Of a stretch of 64,000 bases of DNA, positions 25,188-34,298 are shown piece after piece. Each line of letters starts with the position of its first letter. Positions within the stretch are counted from its first letter, which is position 1. Under the pieces are notes generated by a model that was given only the letters and a program-made list of their open reading frames with translations, was not told where the DNA came from and made no database searches. Source of the DNA: Paenibacillus sp. LHD-117. GTDB taxonomy: Bacteria; Bacillota; Bacilli; Paenibacillales; Paenibacillaceae. Made by a program: the position numbers and the translations under genes. The stretch spans positions 162,796 through 226,795 of the forward strand of contig NZ_JAVFVT010000006.1 of NCBI RefSeq assembly GCF_030929555.1, given 5' to 3'.

Positions 25188-26945
25188 TTACTTGCCTTCG
25201 TTAATCGCTTTGATCAGCTCCAGCGGAAGCTTCGGCACGCGGTCGTAGGTCAGCAGTCCGTTAATTTCTTGCTCGACATCAGTCAGCTGCGTGTAGCAGT
25301 AACCTTGAACGACGCAACCCTTGCCATGGAACGGCTGAATGACGGCGCGCAGCCGCGCTTCGAAATCCTCGTCGCTGTCGGCGCCTGAGTAGCCCCAGCC
25401 TTCCCACTCGCTCTTCTTGTAGGAGATGCCGCCGAATTCCGTCACCAGAATCGGCTGGCCTTCATAAGGGTAGCCGTCCACCGCGAGCCTGCGGTTGGCG
25501 GGCATCGCTTCAACCGCTTTGTCCGCCGAGCCGTAACGCTCCTCGAGCACCTCGCGCCTCCACTCGTAATCGTGAATATTGAACAGGTCCGTCTTCACCA
25601 TCTCCCAGCCGTCGTTCGAGACGACCGGCCGCGTCGGATCCAGCGACTTGGTCAAGTAATACATGGCCATGGCATGCTGCTGCTGCTGCTTATCGATCTG
25701 GATGTTCGGCACGCCCCAGCTTTCGTTCAGCGGCACCCAAGCGATTATACACGGGTGGTTCGCGTCTCGCTCGATGGAAGCCATCCATTCCTTTGTGAAT
25801 TTCTGGACGTATTCCTCCGTAAACTGATACGCGTTGGCAGCTTCGCTCCAAACGACGAGCCCGAGCTTGTCGCACCAATACAGGTAGCGCGGATCCTCCA
25901 GCTTCTGATGTTTGCGGGCGCCGTTGAAACCCATCGCCTTGGTCAGTTCGACGTCCCGGCGGATCGCCTCGTCGCTTGGCGGCGTCAGGTTGCCGTCCGG
26001 GAAGTAGCCTTGATCCAGCACCATTTTGCTAAAATAAGGACGGTTGTTCAGACACAACTTTCCGTTCTCGATTGACACCTTCCGCATGCCGAAATAACCG
26101 GTTGCTTCGTCGATGGCCGAGTCGCCGTCGATCAGGGAGAACGCTATATCATAAAGCCGGGGAGATTCCGGACTCCACCATCTAGCCCCTCCGCGGTCAT
26201 ACAGATCAAGCAGGCTGATCAAACGCGTTTCGCGCTCATCCATCACGTTGTACGTTTCCTCGGCCACAGCTGCGCCTTCGAAGGTAACGGCAACCTTCAG
26301 CTTAAGCCCGCGTCCCGCTGCCCCGCCGTTCAGACAGGTACGCACCTCGATCTGATTCCTGTCGATGTCCGGCGTCATCCGCACATGATCGATATGTACG
26401 GGGGCAACAGCTTCCATCCATACCGTCTGCCAAATGCCGGTCGTGCGCGTATAGAAGATGGATGCGGATTCATCAAGCCAATATTGCTTCCCGCGCGGGA
26501 GCGTCACATCTCTGCTGTAATCGACCGCCTTCACGACGAGAACATTGTCCGTTTCCTTGAGCGCATCCGTGATGTCGGCATGGAACGGCGTATGACCGCC
26601 TTGGTGGCTCGCGACCAGGATGCCGTTCACCCATACTTGCGCTTCGTAGTCCACGGCTCCGAAGTGCAGGATCGTCCGCTTGCCCTTGAAGCTGGCGGGA
26701 ATATCAAGCGACCTGCGGTACCAGACCGTATCGTGAACGGTAGGATCCGCAATGCCGCTCAGCTTGCTTTGGAACGTGAACGGAACCTGGATTCGCAGCG
26801 GCAGCTGCTGGCCGCCGAGATGCCACCCCTGTTCCCCGCCGTCATTCGCGTCATCGAAAGCGAATTCCCATTCGCCGTTCAAATTCAACCAGCTTTCCCT
26901 CATGAATTGCGGTCTCGGATGTTCGGATCGATAAATGCTTGCCAT
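25188..26945 (-). CDS. Glycoside hydrolase family 2 enzyme (beta-glycosidase)
   Basis: A 585-residue cytoplasmic glycosidase. Domain order: jelly-roll sugar-binding domain (1-180, GAVDYEAQVWVNG), Ig-like domain (about 180-290) and TIM barrel (about 290-585). The acid/base Glu408 is in WVPLNESWG and the nucleophile Glu503 in VTEFGG; GARKHQKLEDPRY is the usual barrel entry. It is shorter than LacZ (about 1000) and has the compact size of glucuronidase or galactosidase-like members. AAAGGAGG precedes the ATG. Substrate is undecided: beta-galactoside, beta-glucuronide or beta-mannoside. A TTGACA-18-CATAAT promoter lies upstream. Confidence 0.92.
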   Translation of the reverse strand: MASIYRSEHPRPQFMRESWLNLNGEWEFAFDDANDGGEQGWHLGGQQLPLRIQVPFTFQSKLSGIADPTVHDTVWYRRSLDIPASFKGKRTILHFGAVDYEAQVWVNGILVASHQGGHTPFHADITDALKETDNVLVVKAVDYSRDVTLPRGKQYWLDESASIFYTRTTGIWQTVWMEAVAPVHIDHVRMTPDIDRNQIEVRTCLNGGAAGRGLKLKVAVTFEGAAVAEETYNVMDERETRLISLLDLYDRGGARWWSPESPRLYDIAFSLIDGDSAIDEATGYFGMRKVSIENGKLCLNNRPYFSKMVLDQGYFPDGNLTPPSDEAIRRDVELTKAMGFNGARKHQKLEDPRYLYWCDKLGLVVWSEAANAYQFTEEYVQKFTKEWMASIERDANHPCIIAWVPLNESWGVPNIQIDKQQQQHAMAMYYLTKSLDPTRPVVSNDGWEMVKTDLFNIHDYEWRREVLEERYGSADKAVEAMPANRRLAVDGYPYEGQPILVTEFGGISYKKSEWEGWGYSGADSDEDFEARLRAVIQPFHGKGCVVQGYCYTQLTDVEQEINGLLTYDRVPKLPLELIKAINEGK

Positions 26946-26976
26946 GTGAAGCTTCCTCCTTTTAGTTAACCAAACA

Positions 26977-27044
26977 ATTAATAATTAATGGATAAGTTCA
27001 ATTTACACACCCCCATTATGGTCGATTCTAACCCAATCTGTCAA
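26977..27044 (-). promoter_or_regulatory. Promoter and palindrome upstream of GH2
   Basis: On the minus strand TTGACA (27039-27044) and CATAAT (27015-27020) are spaced 18 bases apart. Downstream, ATTAATAATTAAT (26977-26989) is an odd palindrome, a possible repressor site between the promoter and the start codon. Confidence 0.6.
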
Positions 27045-27082
27045 CAAAAACTTAACCAATTCCAAATTGATTAATCAACAAG

Positions 27083-27631
27083 TTAACTATATACCAAAGC
27101 ATACTCCCCGATCGTCTCGTACATTGGCGAGGCGCCCATTCGTGTACGCATGAGCACGAATCGATCCGCCAGCCAGCTATGAACGCTCGGCATCGACGCG
27201 ATGACTTCGCTCCGCCAATTCCCATCGCCCCCGGCGAATCCTCTCGCCAGCGTAATATGAGGCGCGAACGGACGGTCTTCCGCTTCGAAGCCGAGCGGCT
27301 GCGTCGACTGAACAATCGCCATGTAAAGTGCATTCAATCGTTCGAGGTCGCCGGCGGCGCCCGCCCATAACACGCGCGGCGCCGCGCGCGGACCGAACGT
27401 TCCTCCGCCATTCAGAGTTAGCGTCATCGGTTCTGCCGCTACTCCTCTTAAAGCCGCGTCCAGTTCCTCCAGCCGGGACTCCGGCCATTCGCCCAAAAAT
27501 TGCAGCGTAATATGGTAGTCGAGCGGATGCGTCCATTTACGGAACGGGTGCGATTGACGCTCTTTTTGGGTCCATAACGAAAGCTCGTCCGCGATCCTTC
27601 CCTCGACCGGCAAAGCAACAAAAACGCGCAT
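27083..27631 (-). CDS. thpR: RNA 2',3'-cyclic phosphodiesterase (LigT/ThpR)
   Basis: A 182-residue member of the 2H phosphoesterase family, which opens 2',3'-cyclic phosphates on RNA ends. The two catalytic HxT motifs are DYHITLQFLG (His40, Thr42) and FAPHITLARG (His125, Thr127), at the expected spacing. The ATG at 27631 has GAGGAGG upstream; the frame extends to 27691 but without a ribosome site. It is a single gene between GH2 and the germination operon, with no evident link to either. Confidence 0.88.
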   Translation of the reverse strand: MRVFVALPVEGRIADELSLWTQKERQSHPFRKWTHPLDYHITLQFLGEWPESRLEELDAALRGVAAEPMTLTLNGGGTFGPRAAPRVLWAGAAGDLERLNALYMAIVQSTQPLGFEAEDRPFAPHITLARGFAGGDGNWRSEVIASMPSVHSWLADRFVLMRTRMGASPMYETIGEYALVYS

Positions 27632-27722
27632 GATCGCTTCCTCCTCTTTCTTTCTATACATAATCATGGTGCAGGTTGCGCAATTTACCATTAGTAGATT
27701 GCTCCGGGGAGGATGATGCTAT

Positions 27723-27971
27723 GTGATTGCGCTTGGAATCGCGATATTGGCTGCCCTTGGCTTGCTTTTGATGGCATTGCTCGATACTTGGGTGTACGAT
27801 GAACCGTTCTTACAGGCAATCATTTGTTTATTTCAAAAATACGAGCTTGGCTCCCGCATGTTGATCGGAGCGGCATTCCTTGTCGCCGTCTTCGGGGATA
27901 TGAGACATCGTCCGTGGATGAAACGACTCATGGCCGGATTGACCCGCAAGAAGAAGGAGGGTCGTTCATGA
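27723..27971 (+). CDS. Small two-TM protein at the head of the germination operon
   Basis: An 82-residue membrane protein with two hydrophobic helices (IALGIAILAALGLLLMALL and MLIGAAFLVAVFG) and a basic tail (RLMAGLTRKKKEG). The start is GTG at 27723 behind GGGAGG. Its stop overlaps the ATG of the GerAB-type gene (ATGA), so translation is coupled. Small membrane proteins are found in some ger operons and can modulate receptor function, but I do not recognise this sequence. Being first in the operon makes an accessory subunit plausible. Confidence 0.75.
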   Translation: MIALGIAILAALGLLLMALLDTWVYDEPFLQAIICLFQKYELGSRMLIGAAFLVAVFGDMRHRPWMKRLMAGLTRKKKEGRS

Positions 27972-29062
27972 CATCCGCTAAGCTAAAGCCGTACCATGTC
28001 TTTACGATCATGATCGTTTTCCTGCTCGGAACGTCCATTATTTACGGAACGCCTAAGCTCGTCCCGGATACGTGGCTGGTCGATCTGGTCACCTTGCTGC
28101 CTGCGACCCTATTATTCTGTTTCTATGCGCTGCTCCTCGCCAAAGGACAGCATCATGATTTGTTTTCGCTGCTCGTAAAGGCTTGGGGACGAATCGTGGG
28201 TCGAATATTCGTTCTTGGGTATACTGTCTATTTCCTGTATATCGCCGCCCGCAATGTCCGCGACATGACCGAGCTGGTCACGACTTCGCTTCTGCGTTTT
28301 ACGCCGAATCCCATTATCGTAGCCTTGTTCGTGCTGATCGTCGCTTATACCTCGGCAGGAGGCCTTTTCGCGATCGGCCGATTGTCAGTGCTTATCGCCA
28401 CAATGGTTCTTTTCTTTTTTGTCGTTATGGCCGTTTTGCTTGTCGCCAGCGATTCCGTGGACATGGAACGGCTGCTGCCCTTCCTGTCCCATGGGTTCGC
28501 CGAAGTCTGGCTGGCATCATTAACCAGCACGATTTGGTTCCCTTACGGCGAACTGATCGTGTTTCTCGTCTTTTTCCCGACGCTCGGCAACTTGCGCCAA
28601 TTCCGAAGGACGGGTCTGGCGGCTTTGTGGAGCGCTGGGCTGATCTTGACGTTGTCCGACATCCTGCTTACAACCACGTTGGGCATGGAAAATATCCAAT
28701 TTTCCGTATTCGCGCTGCTGGATGCAGCAAGAATGATCAACATCGCGAATTTCATCACGCGGATGGACGCCCTTGTGGCGCTTATCATTATGTTCGGCGT
28801 GTTGTTGAAATGCTCGGTTTTTTTGTATGCGGGATGTAAAGGCGCCGCTCTTGTCTTCCGTATACAGGCGCATAACGTCCATCTCCCCGCCTCCCTGCTG
28901 ATCGGCGCGTTCTCGATTCTGATCGCCAGCAACGGCGCGGAACATTATAAGGAAGGATTAAAAATCGTCATGTACGCGTTGCACATGCCCCTGCAACTCG
29001 TGCTCCCGTTTCTAACTTTATTGCTTGTCTGGATCCGATATCGGAGAGGAGGAACTTCATGA
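27968..29062 (+). CDS. Spore germinant receptor subunit B (GerAB family permease-like)
   Basis: A 364-residue inner spore membrane protein of the amino acid permease superfamily, starting MTSAKLKPYHVFTIMIVFLLG, with about ten hydrophobic helices. GerAB-type subunits bind germinants and sit in a complex with A and C subunits. The ATG at 27968 overlaps the previous stop; a longer frame from 27824 has no ribosome site and overlaps the small gene. The TYTP-like region and the charged FRIQAHNVHLPASLLIG loop fit the family. Gene order small-B-A-C is different from the classical A-B-C. Confidence 0.9.
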   Translation: MTSAKLKPYHVFTIMIVFLLGTSIIYGTPKLVPDTWLVDLVTLLPATLLFCFYALLLAKGQHHDLFSLLVKAWGRIVGRIFVLGYTVYFLYIAARNVRDMTELVTTSLLRFTPNPIIVALFVLIVAYTSAGGLFAIGRLSVLIATMVLFFFVVMAVLLVASDSVDMERLLPFLSHGFAEVWLASLTSTIWFPYGELIVFLVFFPTLGNLRQFRRTGLAALWSAGLILTLSDILLTTTLGMENIQFSVFALLDAARMINIANFITRMDALVALIIMFGVLLKCSVFLYAGCKGAALVFRIQAHNVHLPASLLIGAFSILIASNGAEHYKEGLKIVMYALHMPLQLVLPFLTLLLVWIRYRRGGTS

Positions 29063-30426
29063 ACGTGAATCGATTAATTACCGAACTTCATCGGGCTTTC
29101 GGAGAGACGGATGATCTGATTCAAATCCACTTGCTGATCCGCGGAGAGAAGGGGCTGCTCGTCTACTTGAATTCCATGACGAATTCCTCTTTCGTCATGG
29201 ATTACGTCGTCAAACCGCTGTCTCAGGCTGCCGATGCGGAGCTGCCCGATCATGGAGACTCCCTGTTGGATTCGCTACGCAAACAATATTTGAGCGGACT
29301 TACGAGCCAAATGACGGATCATCTGAATCGTCTATCCGAGAAATTAGGCGAAGGATATGCCGCAATCGTCTTGGATGGCGATGATCGCGTTCTGTACGTT
29401 GAAGTAAAAAAATTGGATACCCGCCAGGTCAACGAACCTTCTACCCAAAACGTGGTCAGAGGCCCAAAGGAAGGGTTTACGGAATCCGCATCGACCAATA
29501 TGAGCCTGATTCGACGGCGAATCAGAAACGATAAGCTCCGATTCGAGAAATACGAGATCGGGGATCAATCGAAGACCGCCATCTACCTCGCCTTCGTGGA
29601 AGGCGAGGTCGGTATGGACGTGCTGGAGCAAGTTCGGTCGAGCATCACGTCATGCAGAATGAAAAGCCTGTTCGATTCCGGAAGCCTGGAATCGTTGTTC
29701 CGCCCTCCCGGGTTTACGTTATTCCCTACGGTCAACAACAGCGAACGTCCGGATTCGGTATGCGACTACTTGCTTAACCGGAGAGCAGCCGTCATCGTCA
29801 ACGGCAGCCCGTTCGTCCTAGTCGTTCCGGCCGTGCTGGACGATTTTTTCTCTTCCCCCGAAGACCAGTACCAGTGGAACGTTTTTAGCGCATTCGTACG
29901 TTTCATCCGCTACGTTTCGTTTTTTTTCTCCTTGTGCATGCCGGCGCTGTACGTCGCGGTAACCAGCTATCATCAAGAGCTGATTCCGACGTTGTTATTG
30001 ACGAGTATCGCCGCGCAGCGGGAAGGCATACCGTTCCCTGCGGTAATCGAAATATTCATGATGGAGATCACATTCGAAATTTTGCGGGAGGCGAGCACGC
30101 GCATGCCCCGCATCGTCGGCCAATCCATCGCGATCGCTGGCGCGCTTGTTTTAGGCGAAGCCGTCGTCCAAGCGGGAATCGTATCGAATATAAACGTCAT
30201 CGTCGTGGCTTTGGCCGTCATTTCGAGCTACGTCGCGCCTATTTACACATTCGGCTCGAATATCCGGTTGTTCCGTTACGCCTTGATCGTAGCCGGCGCC
30301 AGCCTTGGCCTCTATGGAGTCATCCTCGGATGCGCCTTCTTAATGGTGCATTTGTCCCGCATCGAGATGTACGGCGTCCCGTATCTGACATCCATGCGCA
30401 GACTCGCGGGGAAAATACCCTCATGA
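29059..30426 (+). CDS. Spore germinant receptor subunit A (GerAA family)
   Basis: A 455-residue protein with an N-terminal soluble domain (about 1-245) and a C-terminal membrane part with about five helices. Family hallmarks are GDDRVLYVEVKKLDTRQVNEPSTQNVVRGPKEGFTES, spread over two motifs, and SLIRRRI, EYQWNVFSAFVRFIRY-like and PAVIEIFMMEITFEILREAS. GerA-type A subunits are thought to form the ion channel that opens on germinant binding. It overlaps the B gene by four bases (ATGA) and the C gene likewise, so the three are made in step during late sporulation. Confidence 0.93.
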   Translation: MNVNRLITELHRAFGETDDLIQIHLLIRGEKGLLVYLNSMTNSSFVMDYVVKPLSQAADAELPDHGDSLLDSLRKQYLSGLTSQMTDHLNRLSEKLGEGYAAIVLDGDDRVLYVEVKKLDTRQVNEPSTQNVVRGPKEGFTESASTNMSLIRRRIRNDKLRFEKYEIGDQSKTAIYLAFVEGEVGMDVLEQVRSSITSCRMKSLFDSGSLESLFRPPGFTLFPTVNNSERPDSVCDYLLNRRAAVIVNGSPFVLVVPAVLDDFFSSPEDQYQWNVFSAFVRFIRYVSFFFSLCMPALYVAVTSYHQELIPTLLLTSIAAQREGIPFPAVIEIFMMEITFEILREASTRMPRIVGQSIAIAGALVLGEAVVQAGIVSNINVIVVALAVISSYVAPIYTFGSNIRLFRYALIVAGASLGLYGVILGCAFLMVHLSRIEMYGVPYLTSMRRLAGKIPS

Positions 30427-31658
30427 AACAGAAACGGAATTGGTTAAAATCAACGATAATCGTTATCCTATGCGCGATGCTTAGCGGCTGCTGGGACATG
30501 ACGGAGATCAACCGCTCGTCCCTCATTACGGGTATCGCGATCGAACCTGGGGGGAAAGACGGGAAAAGGAAGGTCACCTTCGAGATCTTGAACACGGCGG
30601 AAGCGCAGGCTTTAAACCCGGGTAAGGGAGGGACGCCGACCACCCTTTATACCAGCGAAGGAAATTCCATAACGGATACGGTAACGAAACTAAACGACAA
30701 GGCAGAACGACTGCTCCTCACGGCGCATAACCGGATAGTTGTCATTGACGAACGAATCGCAAGGAAAGGACTCTTCCCCTACATGGACGTCTTTCAGCGC
30801 TCCAGGTATATGCGCGAGGATATCATTCTCTTGGTGGCGCATAACGTCCCGGCATCGCAATTACTTCAAATTACGTATCCAGGCGGCATGTACGCAAGCT
30901 TAAAACTTCAAACGCAGGTCGAAAACTTCGGGGACAGGTGGGGAGGCGTGCCCGCCAGCCGGTTATTCGATTATACGCAAGCCACCTTGACCGAGGGGCG
31001 AGAAATGATATTAGCCGCGGTAACGCTCCAGGGGAACGCCGGCAAAAGCGGGAATATGGACAGCATCAAAGCGCTAAAACCGGATGCGGTCGTCAAAATG
31101 TCGGGGTCTGCCGTCTTCCGCGAAGATAAGCTGATCGGCTTCATAAACGCCGACGAAACCCGTTTCGTCAATATCGTGAGAAACAAACTGAAGGCTACTT
31201 CTCTCTCCGTACCGATGGGACAGAAGGACCAATTTGCCAGTCTCCGATACAGACATAATCACGCAAGCATGGAAGTAACGATGAAGGGGAAAATCCCCCA
31301 TATTCGTGTTCATATCGAAGGCGAAGGCCAAATCGCAAACATACAAGAGCAATTTCCGCTGGACAAGGTCGAGGGTTACGCGGAGATGGAGCAACGAACG
31401 GCCGCCTATCTGAACGCGCAGGTCAAAGAAACGATCGCCAAGGTTCAGCAGGATTTCGGCGTCGACGTTTTCGGCTTCGGGGAGCATCTCTACCGGCATC
31501 GCTTTAAGCAGTTCAAGCCGATAATGCGCGATTGGAACGCGTTATTCGCCAAGGCACAGGTTGAGGTGACCTCCGAGATCCACATTACGCATTCGGATTT
31601 GAAAACCAAGCAGCTCCGGAGAGAATCGATGGGAATTAGCGAGCGCTACGGCCGATAA
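30423..31658 (+). CDS. Spore germinant receptor lipoprotein subunit C (GerAC family)
   Basis: A 411-residue lipoprotein of the Ger(x)C family. The signal IIVILCAMLSGCWDMTEINR has the lipobox LSGC and the diagnostic CWD-x-E-x-N sequence right after the lipidated Cys23. The three domains of GerBC-type structures fit the length. The ATG at 30423 overlaps the A gene stop; a longer frame from 29934 is a shadow across gerA. A strong terminator follows. The protein faces the outer side of the inner spore membrane. Confidence 0.92.
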   Translation: MKQKRNWLKSTIIVILCAMLSGCWDMTEINRSSLITGIAIEPGGKDGKRKVTFEILNTAEAQALNPGKGGTPTTLYTSEGNSITDTVTKLNDKAERLLLTAHNRIVVIDERIARKGLFPYMDVFQRSRYMREDIILLVAHNVPASQLLQITYPGGMYASLKLQTQVENFGDRWGGVPASRLFDYTQATLTEGREMILAAVTLQGNAGKSGNMDSIKALKPDAVVKMSGSAVFREDKLIGFINADETRFVNIVRNKLKATSLSVPMGQKDQFASLRYRHNHASMEVTMKGKIPHIRVHIEGEGQIANIQEQFPLDKVEGYAEMEQRTAAYLNAQVKETIAKVQQDFGVDVFGFGEHLYRHRFKQFKPIMRDWNALFAKAQVEVTSEIHITHSDLKTKQLRRESMGISERYGR

Positions 31659-31702
31659 CATCAGTCGGCGCGATTGAGCGGCGATCGCGCAATTACGCGG
31701 CA

Positions 31703-31733
31703 AACGGGCAATCCCTTGAATGGATTGCCCGTT
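31703..31733 (+). terminator. Terminator of the germination operon
   Basis: A perfect 12-bp stem, AACGGGCAATCC with GGATTGCCCGTT, a 7-base loop and a following CCCTTT. Confidence 0.8.
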
Positions 31734-31828
31734 CCCTTTGCAGACGGCATCAAGTAGTTCGATTCAGAATTACCGTCTACATTTGCCATACAGCCATGAT
31801 CTGCAACTCGATGGCAACCGTTTGAGAT

Positions 31829-32017
31829 GGCTAACGGCGGCCACAGTCGTTATTCGAATAAAATCGTTTGTTTACAAATTCTAACGGAGCTGGAGACCGC
31901 TATTGGCCATCAAACAGTGCCATTTCCCTAGAAATCCGTCCAATAAGCGCGCGTAGCTTCGTTAGATTTTAGAATGAGGCATGAAAGGCAAAATAGCGGC
32001 TGTGTGCTCCGTTAGCC
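31829..32017. repeat. Four-copy inverted cluster of a 29-base repeat
   Basis: Four imperfect copies of a unit like CTAACGGAGC-N6-CCGCTATTGGCC. Two read forward (31829-31856 and 31880-31908) and two read reversed (31938-31966 and 31987-32017), so the whole region can fold on itself. The third copy reads, reversed, TCTAACGAAGCTACGCGCGC. The cluster fills most of the 452-base gap between the convergent germination operon and importer operon. No open frame fits it. It looks like a dispersed intergenic repeat; function unknown. Confidence 0.65.
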
Positions 32018-32110
32018 ATCTTTTCAGTTCGGCATACCGTTTGAAGGATCGACGAAGTCGCAATGGTTACGGAATTTTAGGATCGTTCTACTACGGCCGC
32101 CATTGCCCGG

Positions 32111-33415
32111 TTATTCCTCGCTTAGCTTCTTCGCGATCGCATTGCCCGATTTGGCAATCTCTTCGTAAGCTTCCTCGATGGACTTCTGCCCGTACATGAC
32201 GGCGTCCATCGTTTTCTTGTAGCCGTCCACCCACTCCGACCAGCCGGCCGCCGCCGGCATAAACGGCATCGCCTTGTCCAGCGCCGTGTCGTACAGCTTC
32301 TTGCCGATTTTGTCCTTCGGCTGCAGATTCGGTTCGAGCGCCGCATAGATGTCGTTCGAGATCGGAATGCCGAAGTTCAATCCGTACGTCTCGCCTGCCG
32401 CTTTGTCCGTGACGAACCACTTAATGAACGCCTTCGCTTCTTCCTTATGTTTGGAGTCGGTGGTCACGCTCAGGAAGATCGTCGGCTGCGCCCAGCCGCC
32501 GCCCGACGGACCGGTCGGCATGTTCACCACGTCCACCTTGCCCGGCATGAGCAGCTCCAGCGCGCTGACCGATCCGACCGAAGCGCCGCGAGTCATCACT
32601 TTGCCGCTCGCCATCGGATCCGCCTGCGGATCGTTTTCCTTAAACGCGCTGCCCATATCTGCTGGCGGCACGATTTTGTTTTTGCGGAATTCGTCGTAGA
32701 TGCCATAGAACTTCATGAACAGTTCCTTGTCGAGGTTAAACGTCTTGCCGCTATCTTGAATGATCGGTCCTTTGCCGTAGGAAGCTTGGTAATACACGTA
32801 ATGATCCCATGTCGTCGTGTCGCCGATCGGATAGACGCCTTCCGGAAGCTTCTCGCGGGCATTCCGGGCAAAGTCGAAGTATTCGTCCCAGGTCCAGTCC
32901 TTCTTCGGCAGCTCGATGCCGGCGGCCTCCAGCGCTTCTCTGTTAAACGCGACGCCTTGCGCGTTCCGGCTGATCGGAATGCCATACAGCTTTCCATCGA
33001 TCTTCAGGTTCTCCAGCGTCTTGTCGTCGATGACGCCGGTCAGATCGATGCCCGACAGATCCTCGAGCGTCCCCCTCGTCGCGTATTCGTGGATGAAGGC
33101 GCCGTCCATGTGCAGCACGTCGGGCAGCGTGTGGGAGGCGGCAAGCGTCGGGAGTTTCTTCCAGTAGTCGTCCCACGCCATGTATTCCGGTGAGAACGTG
33201 ATGGACGGATTCAGACCTGTGTATACTTCCTGCGTTTTCAACATCGCCTGATGCCTCGCATCTGGACCTTGCCACATGATTTTGAGCTTGACCGGTCCCC
33301 CTTCGCCTCCTTCTCCCTTGTCGCCGCCTCCGCTCGCGCAAGCCGTCAGCCCCATCACGGCGGCAAGCAGCAGCGCCATCGTTCCTCTGCGCCATCCATT
33401 CGTTTTTTTCATCAT
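32111..33415 (-). CDS. Sugar ABC importer binding lipoprotein (family 1)
   Basis: A 434-residue extracellular solute-binding protein of the MalE/UgpB size class. The lipoprotein signal is RRGTMALLLAAVMGLTACAS, lipidated at Cys26, followed by a Gly/Glu linker. Motifs such as VKLKIMWQGPDARHQAM at the N-terminus and a GASVGSVSALELLMPG hinge region fit the family. It is the last gene of a three-gene minus-strand operon with two permeases; no ATPase is encoded. The operon promoter region carries a consensus cre site, so uptake is probably glucose-repressed. The ligand is unknown. Confidence 0.92.
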   Translation of the reverse strand: MMKKTNGWRRGTMALLLAAVMGLTACASGGGDKGEGGEGGPVKLKIMWQGPDARHQAMLKTQEVYTGLNPSITFSPEYMAWDDYWKKLPTLAASHTLPDVLHMDGAFIHEYATRGTLEDLSGIDLTGVIDDKTLENLKIDGKLYGIPISRNAQGVAFNREALEAAGIELPKKDWTWDEYFDFARNAREKLPEGVYPIGDTTTWDHYVYYQASYGKGPIIQDSGKTFNLDKELFMKFYGIYDEFRKNKIVPPADMGSAFKENDPQADPMASGKVMTRGASVGSVSALELLMPGKVDVVNMPTGPSGGGWAQPTIFLSVTTDSKHKEEAKAFIKWFVTDKAAGETYGLNFGIPISNDIYAALEPNLQPKDKIGKKLYDTALDKAMPFMPAAAGWSEWVDGYKKTMDAVMYGQKSIEEAYEEIAKSGNAIAKKLSEE

Positions 33416-33458
33416 TCCATCCCCTTTGTCCCCGTGTAATAAAAACCGGCCTAACCTT

Positions 33459-34298
33459 CTACCCTTTCAAGCCCGTCGTGGCGATCCCTTCGACAAAATG
33501 TTTCTGTGCGACGAAAAACAGCACGACGGACGGCACAACCGATAACAACGACATCGCGAGCAGCTTGCCCCATTGAATCTCGAATTGGTCCACGAACATG
33601 CGCAGTCCGAGGCCGACTGTAAACTTCTCGACGGAGCTCAGGTAAAGCACTTGCGCGAAGAAGTCGTCCCAACTCCAGATGAACGTGAAGATCGCGACGG
33701 TGACGAGCGCCGGCTTGATAAGCGGCAGGACGATCCGAAAGAAGATGCCGTACACGGACGCCCCGTCGATCTTGGCCGCTTCGTCAAGCTCGCGCGGAAT
33801 ACCGCGGATGAACTGCACGAGCAGGAAGATGAAGAACGCTCCGCCGCCGAAGAAATGAGGCAAGACAAGCGGTATGTAACTATCCATCAGCCCCAGCTTG
33901 TTGTAGAGAATATATTGCGGGACGATCGTCACTTGTCCGGGCAGCATCATCGTCAGCAGCAGGATCGAGAACAGAGCGCCGCGGAACTTGAAGCTGATCC
34001 GGGCGAACCCGTAAGCGACGATCGCGCTGGTCAGCACTCCTCCGAGCACGTTCCAGAATTCCATGATCAGCGTGTTGCCGAAGAAATGGCCGAACGTGAA
34101 CTCGGGCGAATAACGCCAGCCGAGCGTGTAGTTTTCCCAGATCGGCGTGGACGGCCAGATCGAAGGCGAGCTCATCTCCGCCGTTGTCTTCAAGGACGCT
34201 CCGATCCACCAGATGATCGGATACAGCATGAGGAGCGAGAACAGAATGAGAAGCAGATGGTTCGACCATGACTTGCGAATCGCCGCGCTTGCGTTCAT
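33459..34298 (-). CDS. Sugar ABC importer permease (MalG/UgpE-like)
   Basis: A 279-residue permease with six membrane segments and the coupling motif ELDEAAKIDGASVYGIFFRI. The ATG at 34298 shares a base with the stop of the upstream permease (TGATG) and has GGAGG upstream; the frame runs on to 34394 but without support. The end VEGIATTGLKG is typical of MalG-type proteins. It forms the channel with the protein of 34298-35254. Confidence 0.92.
   Translation of the reverse strand: MNASAAIRKSWSNHLLLILFSLLMLYPIIWWIGASLKTTAEMSSPSIWPSTPIWENYTLGWRYSPEFTFGHFFGNTLIMEFWNVLGGVLTSAIVAYGFARISFKFRGALFSILLLTMMLPGQVTIVPQYILYNKLGLMDSYIPLVLPHFFGGGAFFIFLLVQFIRGIPRELDEAAKIDGASVYGIFFRIVLPLIKPALVTVAIFTFIWSWDDFFAQVLYLSSVEKFTVGLGLRMFVDQFEIQWGKLLAMSLLSVVPSVVLFFVAQKHFVEGIATTGLKG

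Noticed and set aside
29934..30422. Long N-terminal extension of the GerAC-type frame
   Set aside because: It overlaps gerA in another frame, has no ribosome site, and the true start at 30423 gives a perfect lipoprotein signal.
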